From Oscillospiraceae bacterium (lineage in GTDB: Bacteria; Bacillota; Clostridia; Oscillospirales; Acutalibacteraceae), in the NCBI GenBank assembly GCA_015065615.1, contig SVPY01000010.1, positions 1 through 64,000 of the forward strand: a stretch of DNA of 64,000 bases. Reading direction: 5' to 3'. Positions 9,000-16,211 of this stretch are shown in pieces (position 1 is the stretch's first letter; each line of letters starts with the position of its first letter). The translations under genes and the position numbers were made by a program. The notes under the pieces were generated by a model. The model was not told the DNA's origin, searched no databases, and was given only the letters and a program-made list of their open reading frames with translations.

Positions 9000-9338
9000 A
9001 TGACAGTAAATGAAAACACAGTGTTTTTTTCACTTTTATTGGGCATCATTCCCGGTATATTACTTGCTTTTTTAAGTGTCTGGAAAAATAAATGTAATAA
9101 AAAAACTTTTCTTTTTATTCCGGATTTTATATTTGCGTTTGTCTGTTTTGTGGTAACATATATTGGGGCAATACCTCTTACATACGGAAGGGTCAGATTT
9201 TTACAGGTCGTATTGGAGCTTATATCAATGCTTACAACGTTTTTTGTGTTTGAACCTATAGCATCAATTCTGTTGTTTTTGCCCGAAAAGATTAAAAACT
9301 GCCAAAAAAGAATACAAAATAAAAGGCTGAATCGGTAA
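9000..9338 (+). CDS. yabQ: YabQ-like spore cortex membrane protein
   Basis: 112-residue membrane protein with three to four hydrophobic segments (SLLLGIIPGILLAFLSVW, FIPDFIFAFVCFVVTYIG, LISMLTTFFVFEPIASILLF) and a basic C-terminal tail (KRIQNKRLNR). Sequence conservation of YabQ is low, so the assignment depends on size, topology and position directly between yabP and divIC; it would be cotranscribed with yabP and act in the outer forespore membrane during cortex synthesis. Confidence 0.8.
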   Translation: MTVNENTVFFSLLLGIIPGILLAFLSVWKNKCNKKTFLFIPDFIFAFVCFVVTYIGAIPLTYGRVRFLQVVLELISMLTTFFVFEPIASILLFLPEKIKNCQKRIQNKRLNR

Positions 9339-9382
9339 TTTGCTAAAATAACAAAAATCTCTCATAAATATTTATAAAATAC

Positions 9383-9411
9383 TTGATTAATTACCGTAAA
9401 TTTAATATAAT
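9383..9411 (+). promoter_or_regulatory. Sigma-A-type promoter for divIC
   Basis: TTGATT, 17-bp spacer, TATAAT. It gives divIC a vegetative promoter separate from the sporulation promoter ahead of yabP and leaves a leader of about 110 nt. Confidence 0.75.
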
Positions 9412-9449
9412 TACCCTGATGAATAATATTAAGCTATGGCTTAAGTGTG

Positions 9450-9483
9450 TTTCAACTGTAGTTAAAGCAAGCATCAGTTGAAA
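9450..9483 (+). other. Leader hairpin upstream of divIC
   Basis: Perfect 9-bp inverted repeat TTTCAACTG / CAGTTGAAA with a 16-nt loop inside the divIC leader, without a T tract, so not a terminator. Possible RNA structure; role unknown. Confidence 0.4.
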
Positions 9484-9529
9484 AAATTACGAATAATTAT
9501 TTGTTTGCGGTAAACAGAAGGGAATTTTA

Positions 9530-9844
9530 ATGAGCAACGAAATTAAGGAAGTAAAAACAAAAAAATATAAGGGCAGCATCCTTCTTAAAATTGCTTTGAT
9601 TTGTTTTGCTATTTATCTTATTTTTATACTTATCTCTCAGCAGTCTGAGGTTAACAAGAAAAAAGAGGAGTATTTGGCACTTCAAAATGAAATAGCATTT
9701 CAGGAGGACGTTAATAAAGAGATAGAGTATTCTATTGAAAAAAATGCGGCAGGCGTAGATGAATATGCGGAAGAATACGCCAGAAGCGAGCTTGATTACG
9801 TAAAACAGGGTGAAAAAGTATTCGTCGATATAGGCGGTAATTAA
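9530..9844 (+). CDS. divIC: DivIC/FtsB-family septum formation initiator
   Basis: 104-residue bitopic division protein: short basic cytoplasmic N terminus, one membrane helix (ILLKIALICFAIYLIFILI, residues about 17-36), then a coiled coil (QSEVNKKKEEYLALQNEIAF) and a C-terminal segment with EEYARSELDYVKQGEKVFV, the family's end motif. It forms the DivIB-DivIC-FtsL complex in the septum. SD AAGGGA is 8 bases before the ATG. Position between yabQ and an S1-domain protein matches the conserved division/sporulation block. Confidence 0.92.
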   Translation: MSNEIKEVKTKKYKGSILLKIALICFAIYLIFILISQQSEVNKKKEEYLALQNEIAFQEDVNKEIEYSIEKNAAGVDEYAEEYARSELDYVKQGEKVFVDIGGN

Positions 9845-9882
9845 ATTAATCGGTTTAAAACCGAGGAGGGTATTTGTAATTT

Positions 9883-10422
9883 ATGCAGATTGAGGTCGGA
9901 GAAATCTATGAGGGTAAGGTTACCGGTATAACCAAATTCGGTGCCTTTGTTGAGTTTGCTGAAGGTAAAACAGGTATGGTACATATATCTGAAGTAGCCT
10001 CAACATTTGTAAAAGAAATTACGGATTTCGTTAAAGTAGGTCAGGCTGTTAAAGTAAAGGTAGTTGCTATATCACCGGAAGGTAAAATAAGCCTTTCTAT
10101 GAAAAAAGCAGAGCCTGAAGCCGAAAAGCCTAAGTTCGAAAAGCGTGATAATTTCACAAGACCCGAAAGAAAAAACGACAGAAAATTTGATGTTCAGAAA
10201 CCTGAACGCAAGGATTACAGAAGTAATCAGGAAAATTACAGTGCGTCCGGCAGTGCCCGTCCGGGTGATTTCGAGTGGCAGGCTAAGCCCAATTCAGGCG
10301 GCAGCTTTGAGGATATGATGTCCAAATTCAAGCTCCAGAGTGATGAAAAAATATCTGACCTTAAGAAGAATACAGAAACAAAGCGCGGAAGTTTTGCAAC
10401 CCGCAGAGAAAGAAATATGTAA
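9883..10422 (+). CDS. S1-domain RNA-binding protein (YabR-like)
   Basis: 179-residue protein with one S1 domain at residues 1-75 (VGEIYEGKVTGITKFGAFV, GMVHISEVA, VKVKVVAISPEGKISLSMK), followed by a charged, low-complexity tail rich in Lys, Arg, Glu, Asn and repeated ERK/PERK segments. This is the general stress protein 13/YabR type that follows divIC in Firmicutes; it binds structured RNA or ribosomes. Only one ATG is possible because an in-frame TAA precedes it at 9877. GAGGAGG lies 13 bases upstream, a long spacing. Confidence 0.85.
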   Translation: MQIEVGEIYEGKVTGITKFGAFVEFAEGKTGMVHISEVASTFVKEITDFVKVGQAVKVKVVAISPEGKISLSMKKAEPEAEKPKFEKRDNFTRPERKNDRKFDVQKPERKDYRSNQENYSASGSARPGDFEWQAKPNSGGSFEDMMSKFKLQSDEKISDLKKNTETKRGSFATRRERNM

Positions 10423-10427
10423 AATCA

Positions 10428-10449
10428 GGGAGCGTATTGCTCCCTTTTT
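10428..10449 (+). terminator. Intrinsic terminator after S1 protein
   Basis: GGGAGC / GCTCCC stem, GTATT loop, T5 tract. The downstream gene starts 18 bases later and may depend on readthrough, since no promoter is visible between. Confidence 0.8.
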
Positions 10450-10466
10450 ATTTAAAGGATGCTAAT

Positions 10467-11306
10467 ATGAGAGTTATTAAAGAAAACGACATCATTAATG
10501 CGGTAAGGGATATGTGTATAGAGGCTAATAAAATAATTCCTGCCTCACTTGAAAATTTAATAAATGAAAGCCCTGATAAAGAAGATAATGAGTTAGGCAA
10601 GGCTATTTTATGTGATATTTGCAAAAACCTTACAGCTGCAAGAGAAATGGATATTCCTATTTGTCAGGATACCGGTATGGCTGTTATTTTTGCTGAGATA
10701 GGTAACGAGGTATATATTGACTGCGATTTTGAGGAAGCAGTAAATAAAGGTGTAAGTAAAGGCTACCTTGAAGGTTTGCTTCGATGTTCTGTAGTTTCCG
10801 ATCCCCTCGAAAGAGTGAATACAGGTGATAATACTCCTGCAATTATCCATATCAAGCTCACTAAAGGCGATAAACTTAAGTTGACCGTTGCGCCTAAAGG
10901 CTTCGGCAGCGAGAATATGTCTGCTGTTAAAATGTTTACCCCTTCAGCTACTAAGGAAGATATAATTAAGTTTGCAGTGGATACAGTTATAAAAGCAGGC
11001 TCCAATCCTTGCCCTCCTATAGTGTTGGGTATTGGTATTGGCGGAGATTTTGAATATTCCGCTATACTTGCCAAAAAAGCATTGTGCAGGGACGTTTCCG
11101 TACGTAATAAAAAAGAATTGTACAGAAATATGGAAAAGCAAATTCTCGCTGAAATAAATAATACAAACATAGGTCCTCAGGGCTTCGGCGGAAAAGTAAC
11201 TGCTTTAGCCGTTAATATTGAGGAATATCCTACTCACATTGCAGGTCTGCCTGTAGCTATAAACGTAGGATGCCACGTAACAAGACATATCGAAAGGGAA
11301 CTTTAA
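10467..11306 (+). CDS. Class I fumarate hydratase (or tartrate dehydratase) alpha subunit
   Basis: 279-residue alpha subunit of a two-subunit [4Fe-4S] hydro-lyase interconverting fumarate and malate. All three expected cluster cysteines are present, in CQDTGMA, NPCPPIVLG and VGCHVTRH, along with PKGFGSENMS. Length is right for the separate alpha chain. The beta subunit, normally the next gene, is not adjacent: the next gene is hpf. Sequence alone does not separate fumarase from tartrate dehydratase. ATG at 10467 (AAAGGA SD) is chosen; an upstream in-frame TTG falls inside the preceding terminator. Confidence 0.88.
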   Translation: MRVIKENDIINAVRDMCIEANKIIPASLENLINESPDKEDNELGKAILCDICKNLTAAREMDIPICQDTGMAVIFAEIGNEVYIDCDFEEAVNKGVSKGYLEGLLRCSVVSDPLERVNTGDNTPAIIHIKLTKGDKLKLTVAPKGFGSENMSAVKMFTPSATKEDIIKFAVDTVIKAGSNPCPPIVLGIGIGGDFEYSAILAKKALCRDVSVRNKKELYRNMEKQILAEINNTNIGPQGFGGKVTALAVNIEEYPTHIAGLPVAINVGCHVTRHIEREL

Positions 11307-11325
11307 AAGTTTCCTTTCTTTTTTT
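11293..11325 (+). terminator. Intrinsic terminator overlapping the fumarase stop codon
   Basis: 10-bp stem AAAGGGAACT / AGTTTCCTTT (one G-T pair), 5-nt loop, T-rich tract. The 5' arm is part of the last codons of the gene. Confidence 0.8.
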
Positions 11326-11342
11326 ATAAAGATAAAAAAATG

Positions 11343-11371
11343 TTGCATATTTTCGTTATATGTGCTAAAAT
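11343..11371 (+). promoter_or_regulatory. Sigma-A-type promoter for hpf
   Basis: TTGCAT, 17-bp spacer, TAAAAT. Predicted leader of about 140 nt before the hpf ATG. Confidence 0.7.
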
Positions 11372-11475
11372 TTAATTGGAGAAAAGAAAATATATGTTTA
11401 TTTCTCCCACTTGAGTTAATCCGAGACTTTAGTGAAAATTAAATAAGTGAATTTTTCGGGTAGAAAGGATAGTGT

Positions 11476-11501
11476 ATTCCGTGCTTTCTATTACGCGGAA
11501 T
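11476..11501 (+). other. Leader hairpin 14 bases ahead of hpf
   Basis: 8-bp stem ATTCCGTG / CGCGGAAT (one G-T pair), 10-nt loop, ending 14 bases before the start codon, where no good Shine-Dalgarno is visible. It may influence translation of hpf. Confidence 0.4.
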
Positions 11502-11515
11502 ATCACGGTAGAACT

Positions 11516-12040
11516 ATGAATATCAATGTTATTGGCAGAAAAGTAAATTTAAGAGAGAACTTCAAAGTACTTGTAAACAAGAAGCTTGCCAAATTTCAGA
11601 AGATATTTGACGAGAACGCCGAAGCTACTGTAAAAGTTACACTTGAAAAAAACCGTCAGATTGTGGAGATCACAATCAAGCAGCGCGGTGTTATTTACAG
11701 AGCCGAAGCCAACGCACCTGAAATGAACGAAGCTTTGGATATTGTAGTAAATAAACTCCAGAAGCAGATAAGGAAAAATAAAACAAGGCTCGAAAACCTT
11801 AAAAAAGTTTCCGTTATTGATTTCAGCGAGGAATATTACGATGAGCCTGAAGAGGAACACAACGTAACAAAAGTTAAAAGATTCGCTTTGAAGCCTATGA
11901 ATGTGGACGAAGCGATTCTGCAGATGGAACTTTTAGGTCACGAATTCTTTATGTTTAAGGATGAAGCGTCCGCTAAGATATCCGTTGTTTATAAGAGAAA
12001 AGACGGCGACTACGGTCTGCTGGAGTCTGAGGATGAATAA
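11516..12040 (+). CDS. hpf: Long-form ribosome hibernation promoting factor
   Basis: 174-residue HPF/YfiA. N-terminal domain (MNINVIGRKVNLRENF to about residue 100) has the beta-alpha fold that binds the 30S decoding site; after a linker (YYDEPEEEHNV) the C-terminal dimerisation domain (RFALKPMNVDEAILQMELLGHEFFMF) mediates 100S ribosome formation. Start at ATG 11516 matches the family N terminus; the open frame extends upstream to a GTG at 11447, but that segment resembles nothing and covers a hairpin. Monocistronic, with own promoter and terminator. Confidence 0.93.
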   Translation: MNINVIGRKVNLRENFKVLVNKKLAKFQKIFDENAEATVKVTLEKNRQIVEITIKQRGVIYRAEANAPEMNEALDIVVNKLQKQIRKNKTRLENLKKVSVIDFSEEYYDEPEEEHNVTKVKRFALKPMNVDEAILQMELLGHEFFMFKDEASAKISVVYKRKDGDYGLLESEDE

Positions 12041-12057
12041 ATAACTGTAATTTAAAA

Positions 12058-12087
12058 AGGGATGGTGAAAGCCATCCCTGTTTTTTT
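12058..12087 (+). terminator. Intrinsic terminator after hpf
   Basis: Perfect 8-bp stem AGGGATGG / CCATCCCT, 6-nt loop, T7 tract. Confidence 0.9.
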
Positions 12088-12108
12088 ATACGAATTTCGA
12101 CAAAAATT

Positions 12109-12137
12109 TTGACAGTGTATAAGCAATGTGATAAAAT
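12109..12137 (+). promoter_or_regulatory. Sigma-A-type promoter for the methyltransferase operon
   Basis: Consensus TTGACA, 17-bp spacer, TAAAAT, 34 bases ahead of the start codon. Confidence 0.8.
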
Positions 12138-12170
12138 ATATATAACTATTAAATATAAGAGGGAAAGAAA

Positions 12171-13280
12171 ATGGAACTTGTTTGTCCTTGCCTTTTGGGC
12201 GTTGAAGGACTTGTAGCTGACGATTTAAAATCAGCGGGACTCGAAGGCGTAAAAGCCGAAAACGGAAGGGTTTTTTTAAATTATTCACCCGAAGCTCTGG
12301 TTACTTCCAACCTTATTTGCCGATACGGTGAAAGAATACTCATAAATTTAAAAACCTTTAAAGCCGAAAGCTTTGAAGAGCTTTTTCAGGGTGTTAAGTC
12401 AATTCCCTGGCAGGATTATATCGGCAAAAGCGATGCATTTCCTGTAAAAGGCAGAGTTATCGACAGTAAATTAAGTTCTGTTCCTACCTGTCAGTCTATT
12501 ATTAAAAAAGCCGTAGTTCAGAAGCTCAGCGAAAAATACGGTGTAAGCTGGTTTGATGAAACGGGTGTTACTTACCAGATTCAGTTTCTTATTATGAACG
12601 ATAAGGTAAGTATTATGCTTGATACAAGCGGTCAGGGACTTCATAAACGCGGCTACAGAAAGGAATCCAACGAAGCTCCAATAAGAGAAACTTTGGCGGC
12701 AACTCTTGCTAAGCTTTCACGTATAAGGCACGATGCAAATTTCATTGACCCCTTCTGCGGCTCGGGTACGGTACTTATTGAGGGAGCTATGCTTGCATTG
12801 AATATTGCCCCGGGCATCAAGAGAAGTTTTGCAAGTGAAAACTGGAAATTCATAGATAAAAAACTATGGAAAGAAGCAAGAGAGAAAGCTATGGATTCTA
12901 TTATTCGTGATACCGCCTTTCATGCTACTGGTTATGATATTGATCCTTATGCAGTTGAGCTTACACTTAATAACGTAAAAAAAGCAGGCATCGCAAAGAA
13001 AGTTACCGTGCTCCAGCGGGATATTAAGGATTTTGAAGAATCCGGGCAGTACGGATGTGTTGTTTGTAACCCTCCTTACGGCGAAAGACTTCTTGATATT
13101 GAAAGCGCAAGGAAAATCTACAGAACTTTAGGTGAGAAGTTTGAAAGTAAACGCGGCTGGAATTATACAGTTATAAGTCCCGATGAGGAATTTGAAAATT
13201 ATTTCGGCAGGAAAGCCGATAAACGCCGTAAGCTTTATAACGGAATGATCAAATGTCAGGTTTATATGTTCTATAAATAA
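12171..13280 (+). CDS. THUMP-domain 23S rRNA (guanine-N2)-methyltransferase, RlmL-N/YpsC type
   Basis: 369-residue rRNA methyltransferase. N-terminal ferredoxin-like/THUMP half (to about residue 155) is followed by a Rossmann SAM domain with FIDPFCGSGTVLIEGAML (SAM motif I), ATGYDIDPYAV and the catalytic NPPYGERL motif. This is the single-domain relative of E. coli RlmL's N-terminal half, lacking the RlmK part, as in B. subtilis YpsC; it probably makes m2G2445. SD GAGGGAAAG lies close upstream. First gene of a three-gene run with a lipid kinase and a beta-helix protein (15- and 11-bp gaps). Confidence 0.88.
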   Translation: MELVCPCLLGVEGLVADDLKSAGLEGVKAENGRVFLNYSPEALVTSNLICRYGERILINLKTFKAESFEELFQGVKSIPWQDYIGKSDAFPVKGRVIDSKLSSVPTCQSIIKKAVVQKLSEKYGVSWFDETGVTYQIQFLIMNDKVSIMLDTSGQGLHKRGYRKESNEAPIRETLAATLAKLSRIRHDANFIDPFCGSGTVLIEGAMLALNIAPGIKRSFASENWKFIDKKLWKEAREKAMDSIIRDTAFHATGYDIDPYAVELTLNNVKKAGIAKKVTVLQRDIKDFEESGQYGCVVCNPPYGERLLDIESARKIYRTLGEKFESKRGWNYTVISPDEEFENYFGRKADKRRKLYNGMIKCQVYMFYK

Positions 13281-13295
13281 TAAGAGGTGCTATTT

Positions 13296-14225
13296 ATGAG
13301 ATACGTGTTTATTATCAATCCCAAGGCCGGCAGTGAAAATTATCTTGGTAAAATCAAGGATATTATCGAAAATTATTTTAAGGAAAACGAAGCAGAATAT
13401 AAAATTGTGGAAACCGAATATAAAGGTCACGCTGAGGATATTACAAGGAATGAAACAGATATTGGCGATGAAGTAAGGATTTACGGTTTCGGCGGTGACG
13501 GTACACTTTTGGAATTAGCACGCGGTGCAGCTAATAAAGCTAATGCCGAAATCGGTATTTTCCCTGTAGGCAGCGGCAACGATTACGTAAAATGCTACGG
13601 CGACAGAGAAGCGTTTATGAGCTTTGAAAATCAGATGAACGGCGAGTCTATTTACGTTGACGGCGTAAATACAGAAAACGGAGTAGCTTTAAATATATGC
13701 TCAATGGGTCTTGATGCAAAGGTTGCGTATAATATGGTGAATTTCAAAAATCTTCCCTTTGTAAGCGGTCCGTTAGCTTATGATCTTTCTGTAGCAAAGT
13801 GCCTTATGGGAAAAATCGGTGAGGATTTAAAAATAACCGTAAAAACTGTAAATGGCGATATCAATATGGAGGGCACTTATCTTTTTGCTCTTGCTGCTTC
13901 AGGTATGTACTATGGCGGCGGATATAAGGGTGCACCATATGCAGTAACAAACGACGGTCTGCTTGATATTGTACTTATTAAAAAGCCGCCCCTTTATAAA
14001 ATTCCCAAGCTCATTGGTATTTATAAAAGCGGTAAGCATCCCGAGAATGAATACATAAAAGAATATTTAACATATATAAAAGGCTACGAAATGGAAATTG
14101 AATCTCAGAAACCCGCTGTATGTAATTACGACGGTGAATGTGATATAAAGACAAACGAGAAATTCTCGATTGCCAAAAATATGATCCGGTTCATTTTACC
14201 TAAAGGTGTAAGCTATAACCCTTAA
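13296..14225 (+). CDS. Diacylglycerol/lipid kinase family protein (YegS/DgkB-like)
   Basis: 309-residue member of the diacylglycerol-kinase catalytic family. Opening RYVFIINPKAGSENYLGK gives the nucleotide-binding entry; GFGGDGTLLELARG is the signature GGDGT loop and GIFPVGSGNDY follows. It transfers phosphate from ATP to a lipid such as diacylglycerol, at the inner membrane face. ATG 13296 is preferred to the in-frame GTG at 13287 because AAGAGGTG overlaps the GTG and spaces correctly to the ATG. Likely cotranscribed with its neighbours. Confidence 0.88.
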   Translation: MRYVFIINPKAGSENYLGKIKDIIENYFKENEAEYKIVETEYKGHAEDITRNETDIGDEVRIYGFGGDGTLLELARGAANKANAEIGIFPVGSGNDYVKCYGDREAFMSFENQMNGESIYVDGVNTENGVALNICSMGLDAKVAYNMVNFKNLPFVSGPLAYDLSVAKCLMGKIGEDLKITVKTVNGDINMEGTYLFALAASGMYYGGGYKGAPYAVTNDGLLDIVLIKKPPLYKIPKLIGIYKSGKHPENEYIKEYLTYIKGYEMEIESQKPAVCNYDGECDIKTNEKFSIAKNMIRFILPKGVSYNP

Positions 14226-14236
14226 GGAGTGAAAAA

Positions 14237-15418
14237 ATGAGCGTTTACGTAATTACCGATTACGGTGTAAAAGAAAAATCACAGCAATTACAAACTTCTG
14301 CCATTCAGGCTGTGCTTGATATGTGTAAGGAAAACGGCGGTACGGTGGTAATACCTAAGGGCAGATTCTATACCGCCGGTCTTATGATGTATTCTAACAC
14401 AACGCTCCTTTTAAAAGAGGGCGCCGAGCTTTTTGGCAGTGATAATTGTGAGGATTACAAAATTTTTGATTTTCCTGAAAATGTGGAAGATAGAAGTGAT
14501 ATCGAGCTTATTAAAAGCTATTTCGCATCCAAGGATTGGCCCACTCCCGAAAAAAGATATCGCCGCGCGATTATATCCGCTTACGGCTGCGAGAACATTT
14601 CAATTATAGGTGAAAGAAACAGTGTAATCGACGGTCAGGATTGCTACGACCCCTTGGGGGAAGAGCGTTACCGCGGTCCTCACGCTGTTTATCTTACCTC
14701 CTGCAAAAACGTTCTTCTTGAAGGCTATACCGCTCAAAACAGCGGTAACTTCCTACACGAAGCAAATAACTGTGAGAATTTAACAATGCGCAGAGTAACC
14801 TGCCTTGCAGGCTCCGACGGTATTCACGCTCACTGCAGTAAAAACGTTTTAATTGAAAACTGCGTGTTTAAAACTGGTGACGACTGTATAGCGGGCATAA
14901 ATATCGACGGTATGGTAATAAAAAACTGCGTGTGCAACACTTCCTGCAATTATTTCCGTCTGGGCGGTGTTCACATTCATTGCGAGAACTGTTATTTTTA
15001 CGGTCCCGGTTATTATCCCCATCGCGTTACAATTGTAAAGGGAAATAAAAATTACCTGCCCCGTACCGAAGGCAGGCATAACGTTGAAGCGATTATAATT
15101 TATTTTGCAAGTGAGGATTACCCCTATGAATCCTCCAAGGATATAGTTTTTAAAAATTGCTGTTTCGACGGAGCGGGAAATCTGCTTACCTATCATGCGG
15201 ATAATATCGATTTTATTCAGCGCGGTACACATTTGACGGAGTTGATTTTCGAGGACTGCCGCTTTATGAATATTGAGAGGGAAAGTTTCGTAAATGCAAG
15301 TAAAGATGAGCCTCTTACGGTAAAACTTAAAAACGTAACTGCTTCATTTGCCGAAAACTCAGATGCAAACAGCCTTTTTGATAAAAATTCACCTAATTTA
15401 ACCGTTATTGAAAAATAA
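14237..15418 (+). CDS. GH28-related parallel beta-helix protein, no signal peptide
   Basis: 393-residue right-handed beta-helix protein of the polygalacturonase/pectate-lyase superfamily. N-terminal QTSAIQAVLDMC...GGTVVIPKGRFYTAGL is the family opening; FLHEANNCENLTM, GSDGIHAHCSKNVLIENC and TGDDCIAGI follow. Of the four GH28 motifs (NTD, DD, GHG, RIK), the Asp of the first (SDGI) and the DD pair are present; GHG is replaced by YFRLGG and RIK is not evident, so activity may be altered. No export signal, so cytoplasmic action on oligosaccharides (or a non-enzymatic role) is likely. Unusually Cys-rich for a cytosolic hydrolase. Strong SD AAGGAGTG. Confidence 0.75.
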   Translation: MSVYVITDYGVKEKSQQLQTSAIQAVLDMCKENGGTVVIPKGRFYTAGLMMYSNTTLLLKEGAELFGSDNCEDYKIFDFPENVEDRSDIELIKSYFASKDWPTPEKRYRRAIISAYGCENISIIGERNSVIDGQDCYDPLGEERYRGPHAVYLTSCKNVLLEGYTAQNSGNFLHEANNCENLTMRRVTCLAGSDGIHAHCSKNVLIENCVFKTGDDCIAGINIDGMVIKNCVCNTSCNYFRLGGVHIHCENCYFYGPGYYPHRVTIVKGNKNYLPRTEGRHNVEAIIIYFASEDYPYESSKDIVFKNCCFDGAGNLLTYHADNIDFIQRGTHLTELIFEDCRFMNIERESFVNASKDEPLTVKLKNVTASFAENSDANSLFDKNSPNLTVIEK

Positions 15419-15423
15419 ATGTA

Positions 15424-15459
15424 AATGCTAAGGAAGTTAAAGCTTTCTTAGCATTTTTT
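15424..15459 (+). terminator. Terminator between convergent genes
   Basis: About 14-bp stem starting AATGCTAAGG, TAAA loop, T6 tract on the plus strand. The 3' arm overlaps the end of the minus-strand DUF421 gene. Confidence 0.85.
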
Positions 15460-16125
15460 ATCTTTTTCAATAATATTATATTTTCCTGACTTTTCAGCGG
15501 TCATAATAAATATATCCTGAAGGGTCAGCTTTTCTTTTTTTAATATTCCTTTAAGCCAGTTTTCATTTTTATTGCATATAGATAGGGAGTGCTTACATAT
15601 TTCGCCGTCACTTACTATTACTAACTGCAATTCCTCATCTTTTACTTCTATTTTTAAATCTTTTGCATTTACGGCTTCATAATCTTTCTTTTTCAGTACG
15701 CTTAGTCTTCCGTCTGTTTCTATTATTGCATATTTTACTTCCTCAATGGAGAATACGTCCTTATTTCTCAGTTGGGAGAATAAATCTTCAATAGCCATAC
15801 GCTGTTTTCTCAGTTCATCCTGAAGTATCTTTCCGTTTGCAATTACTATAACGGGACTGCCGCAAATTACTTTTCTCAGCTTACCGCTTTTTATCATAAT
15901 GAAAGAAATGAGTATCTCAAGAAATACAAGAAGCAGCATAGGGAATACGCCGTGGGTAAAGAAGGGGATATCATCCTGTATGGGAATAATGGCGAGTTCG
16001 GAAATAAGTAAGGTTATTACAAGCTCGTTGGGCTGAAGCTGGCTTATTTGCCTTTTACCCATTATCCTGAAGGCGAATATAACGAGAAAATATACAAAAA
16101 CTGTTTTCAGGCACGTTTCAAGCAT
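15448..16125 (-). CDS. DUF421 (YetF-type) membrane protein
   Basis: 225-residue member of the YetF/YrbG (DUF421) family: three N-terminal membrane helices (residues about 5-75) containing the family signature RIMGKRQISQLQPNELVITLLISE, followed by two soluble alpha/beta YetF domains (VIVIANGKILQDELRKQRM, then the LVIVSDGEICKHSL part). Function is unknown; in Bacilli and Clostridia such proteins are often made in the forespore and found beside germination genes, which fits its divergent position next to the GerA operon. Confidence 0.85.
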   Translation of the reverse strand: MLETCLKTVFVYFLVIFAFRIMGKRQISQLQPNELVITLLISELAIIPIQDDIPFFTHGVFPMLLLVFLEILISFIMIKSGKLRKVICGSPVIVIANGKILQDELRKQRMAIEDLFSQLRNKDVFSIEEVKYAIIETDGRLSVLKKKDYEAVNAKDLKIEVKDEELQLVIVSDGEICKHSLSICNKNENWLKGILKKEKLTLQDIFIMTAEKSGKYNIIEKDKKC

Positions 16126-16152
16126 TTAAAATCACACTTTCTTTTCTTTTTA

Positions 16153-16182
16153 GTATATCCCTTAAAATTAAGGTTAATATAA
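16153..16182 (+). promoter_or_regulatory. Candidate sigma-G promoter with embedded dyad, upstream of the ger operon
   Basis: GTATA, 18-bp spacer, AATATAA, similar to the sigma-G pattern (GHATR, N18, CATWMTA). The spacer contains a perfect dyad CCTTAA-AA-TTAAGG at 16160-16173, a possible operator. The region is shared with the divergent DUF421 gene. Confidence 0.4.
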
Positions 16183-16211
16183 AAATTGAAAATATGTGGA
16201 GATTAAAACCT

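Noticed and set aside
10763..11170. 135-codon minus-strand open frame
   Set aside because: Antisense to the fumarase alpha gene; no motif or SD.
11447..11515. N-terminal extension of hpf from GTG 11447
   Set aside because: Lacks an SD, overlaps a leader hairpin and has no similarity to HPF; the family N terminus begins at ATG 11516.
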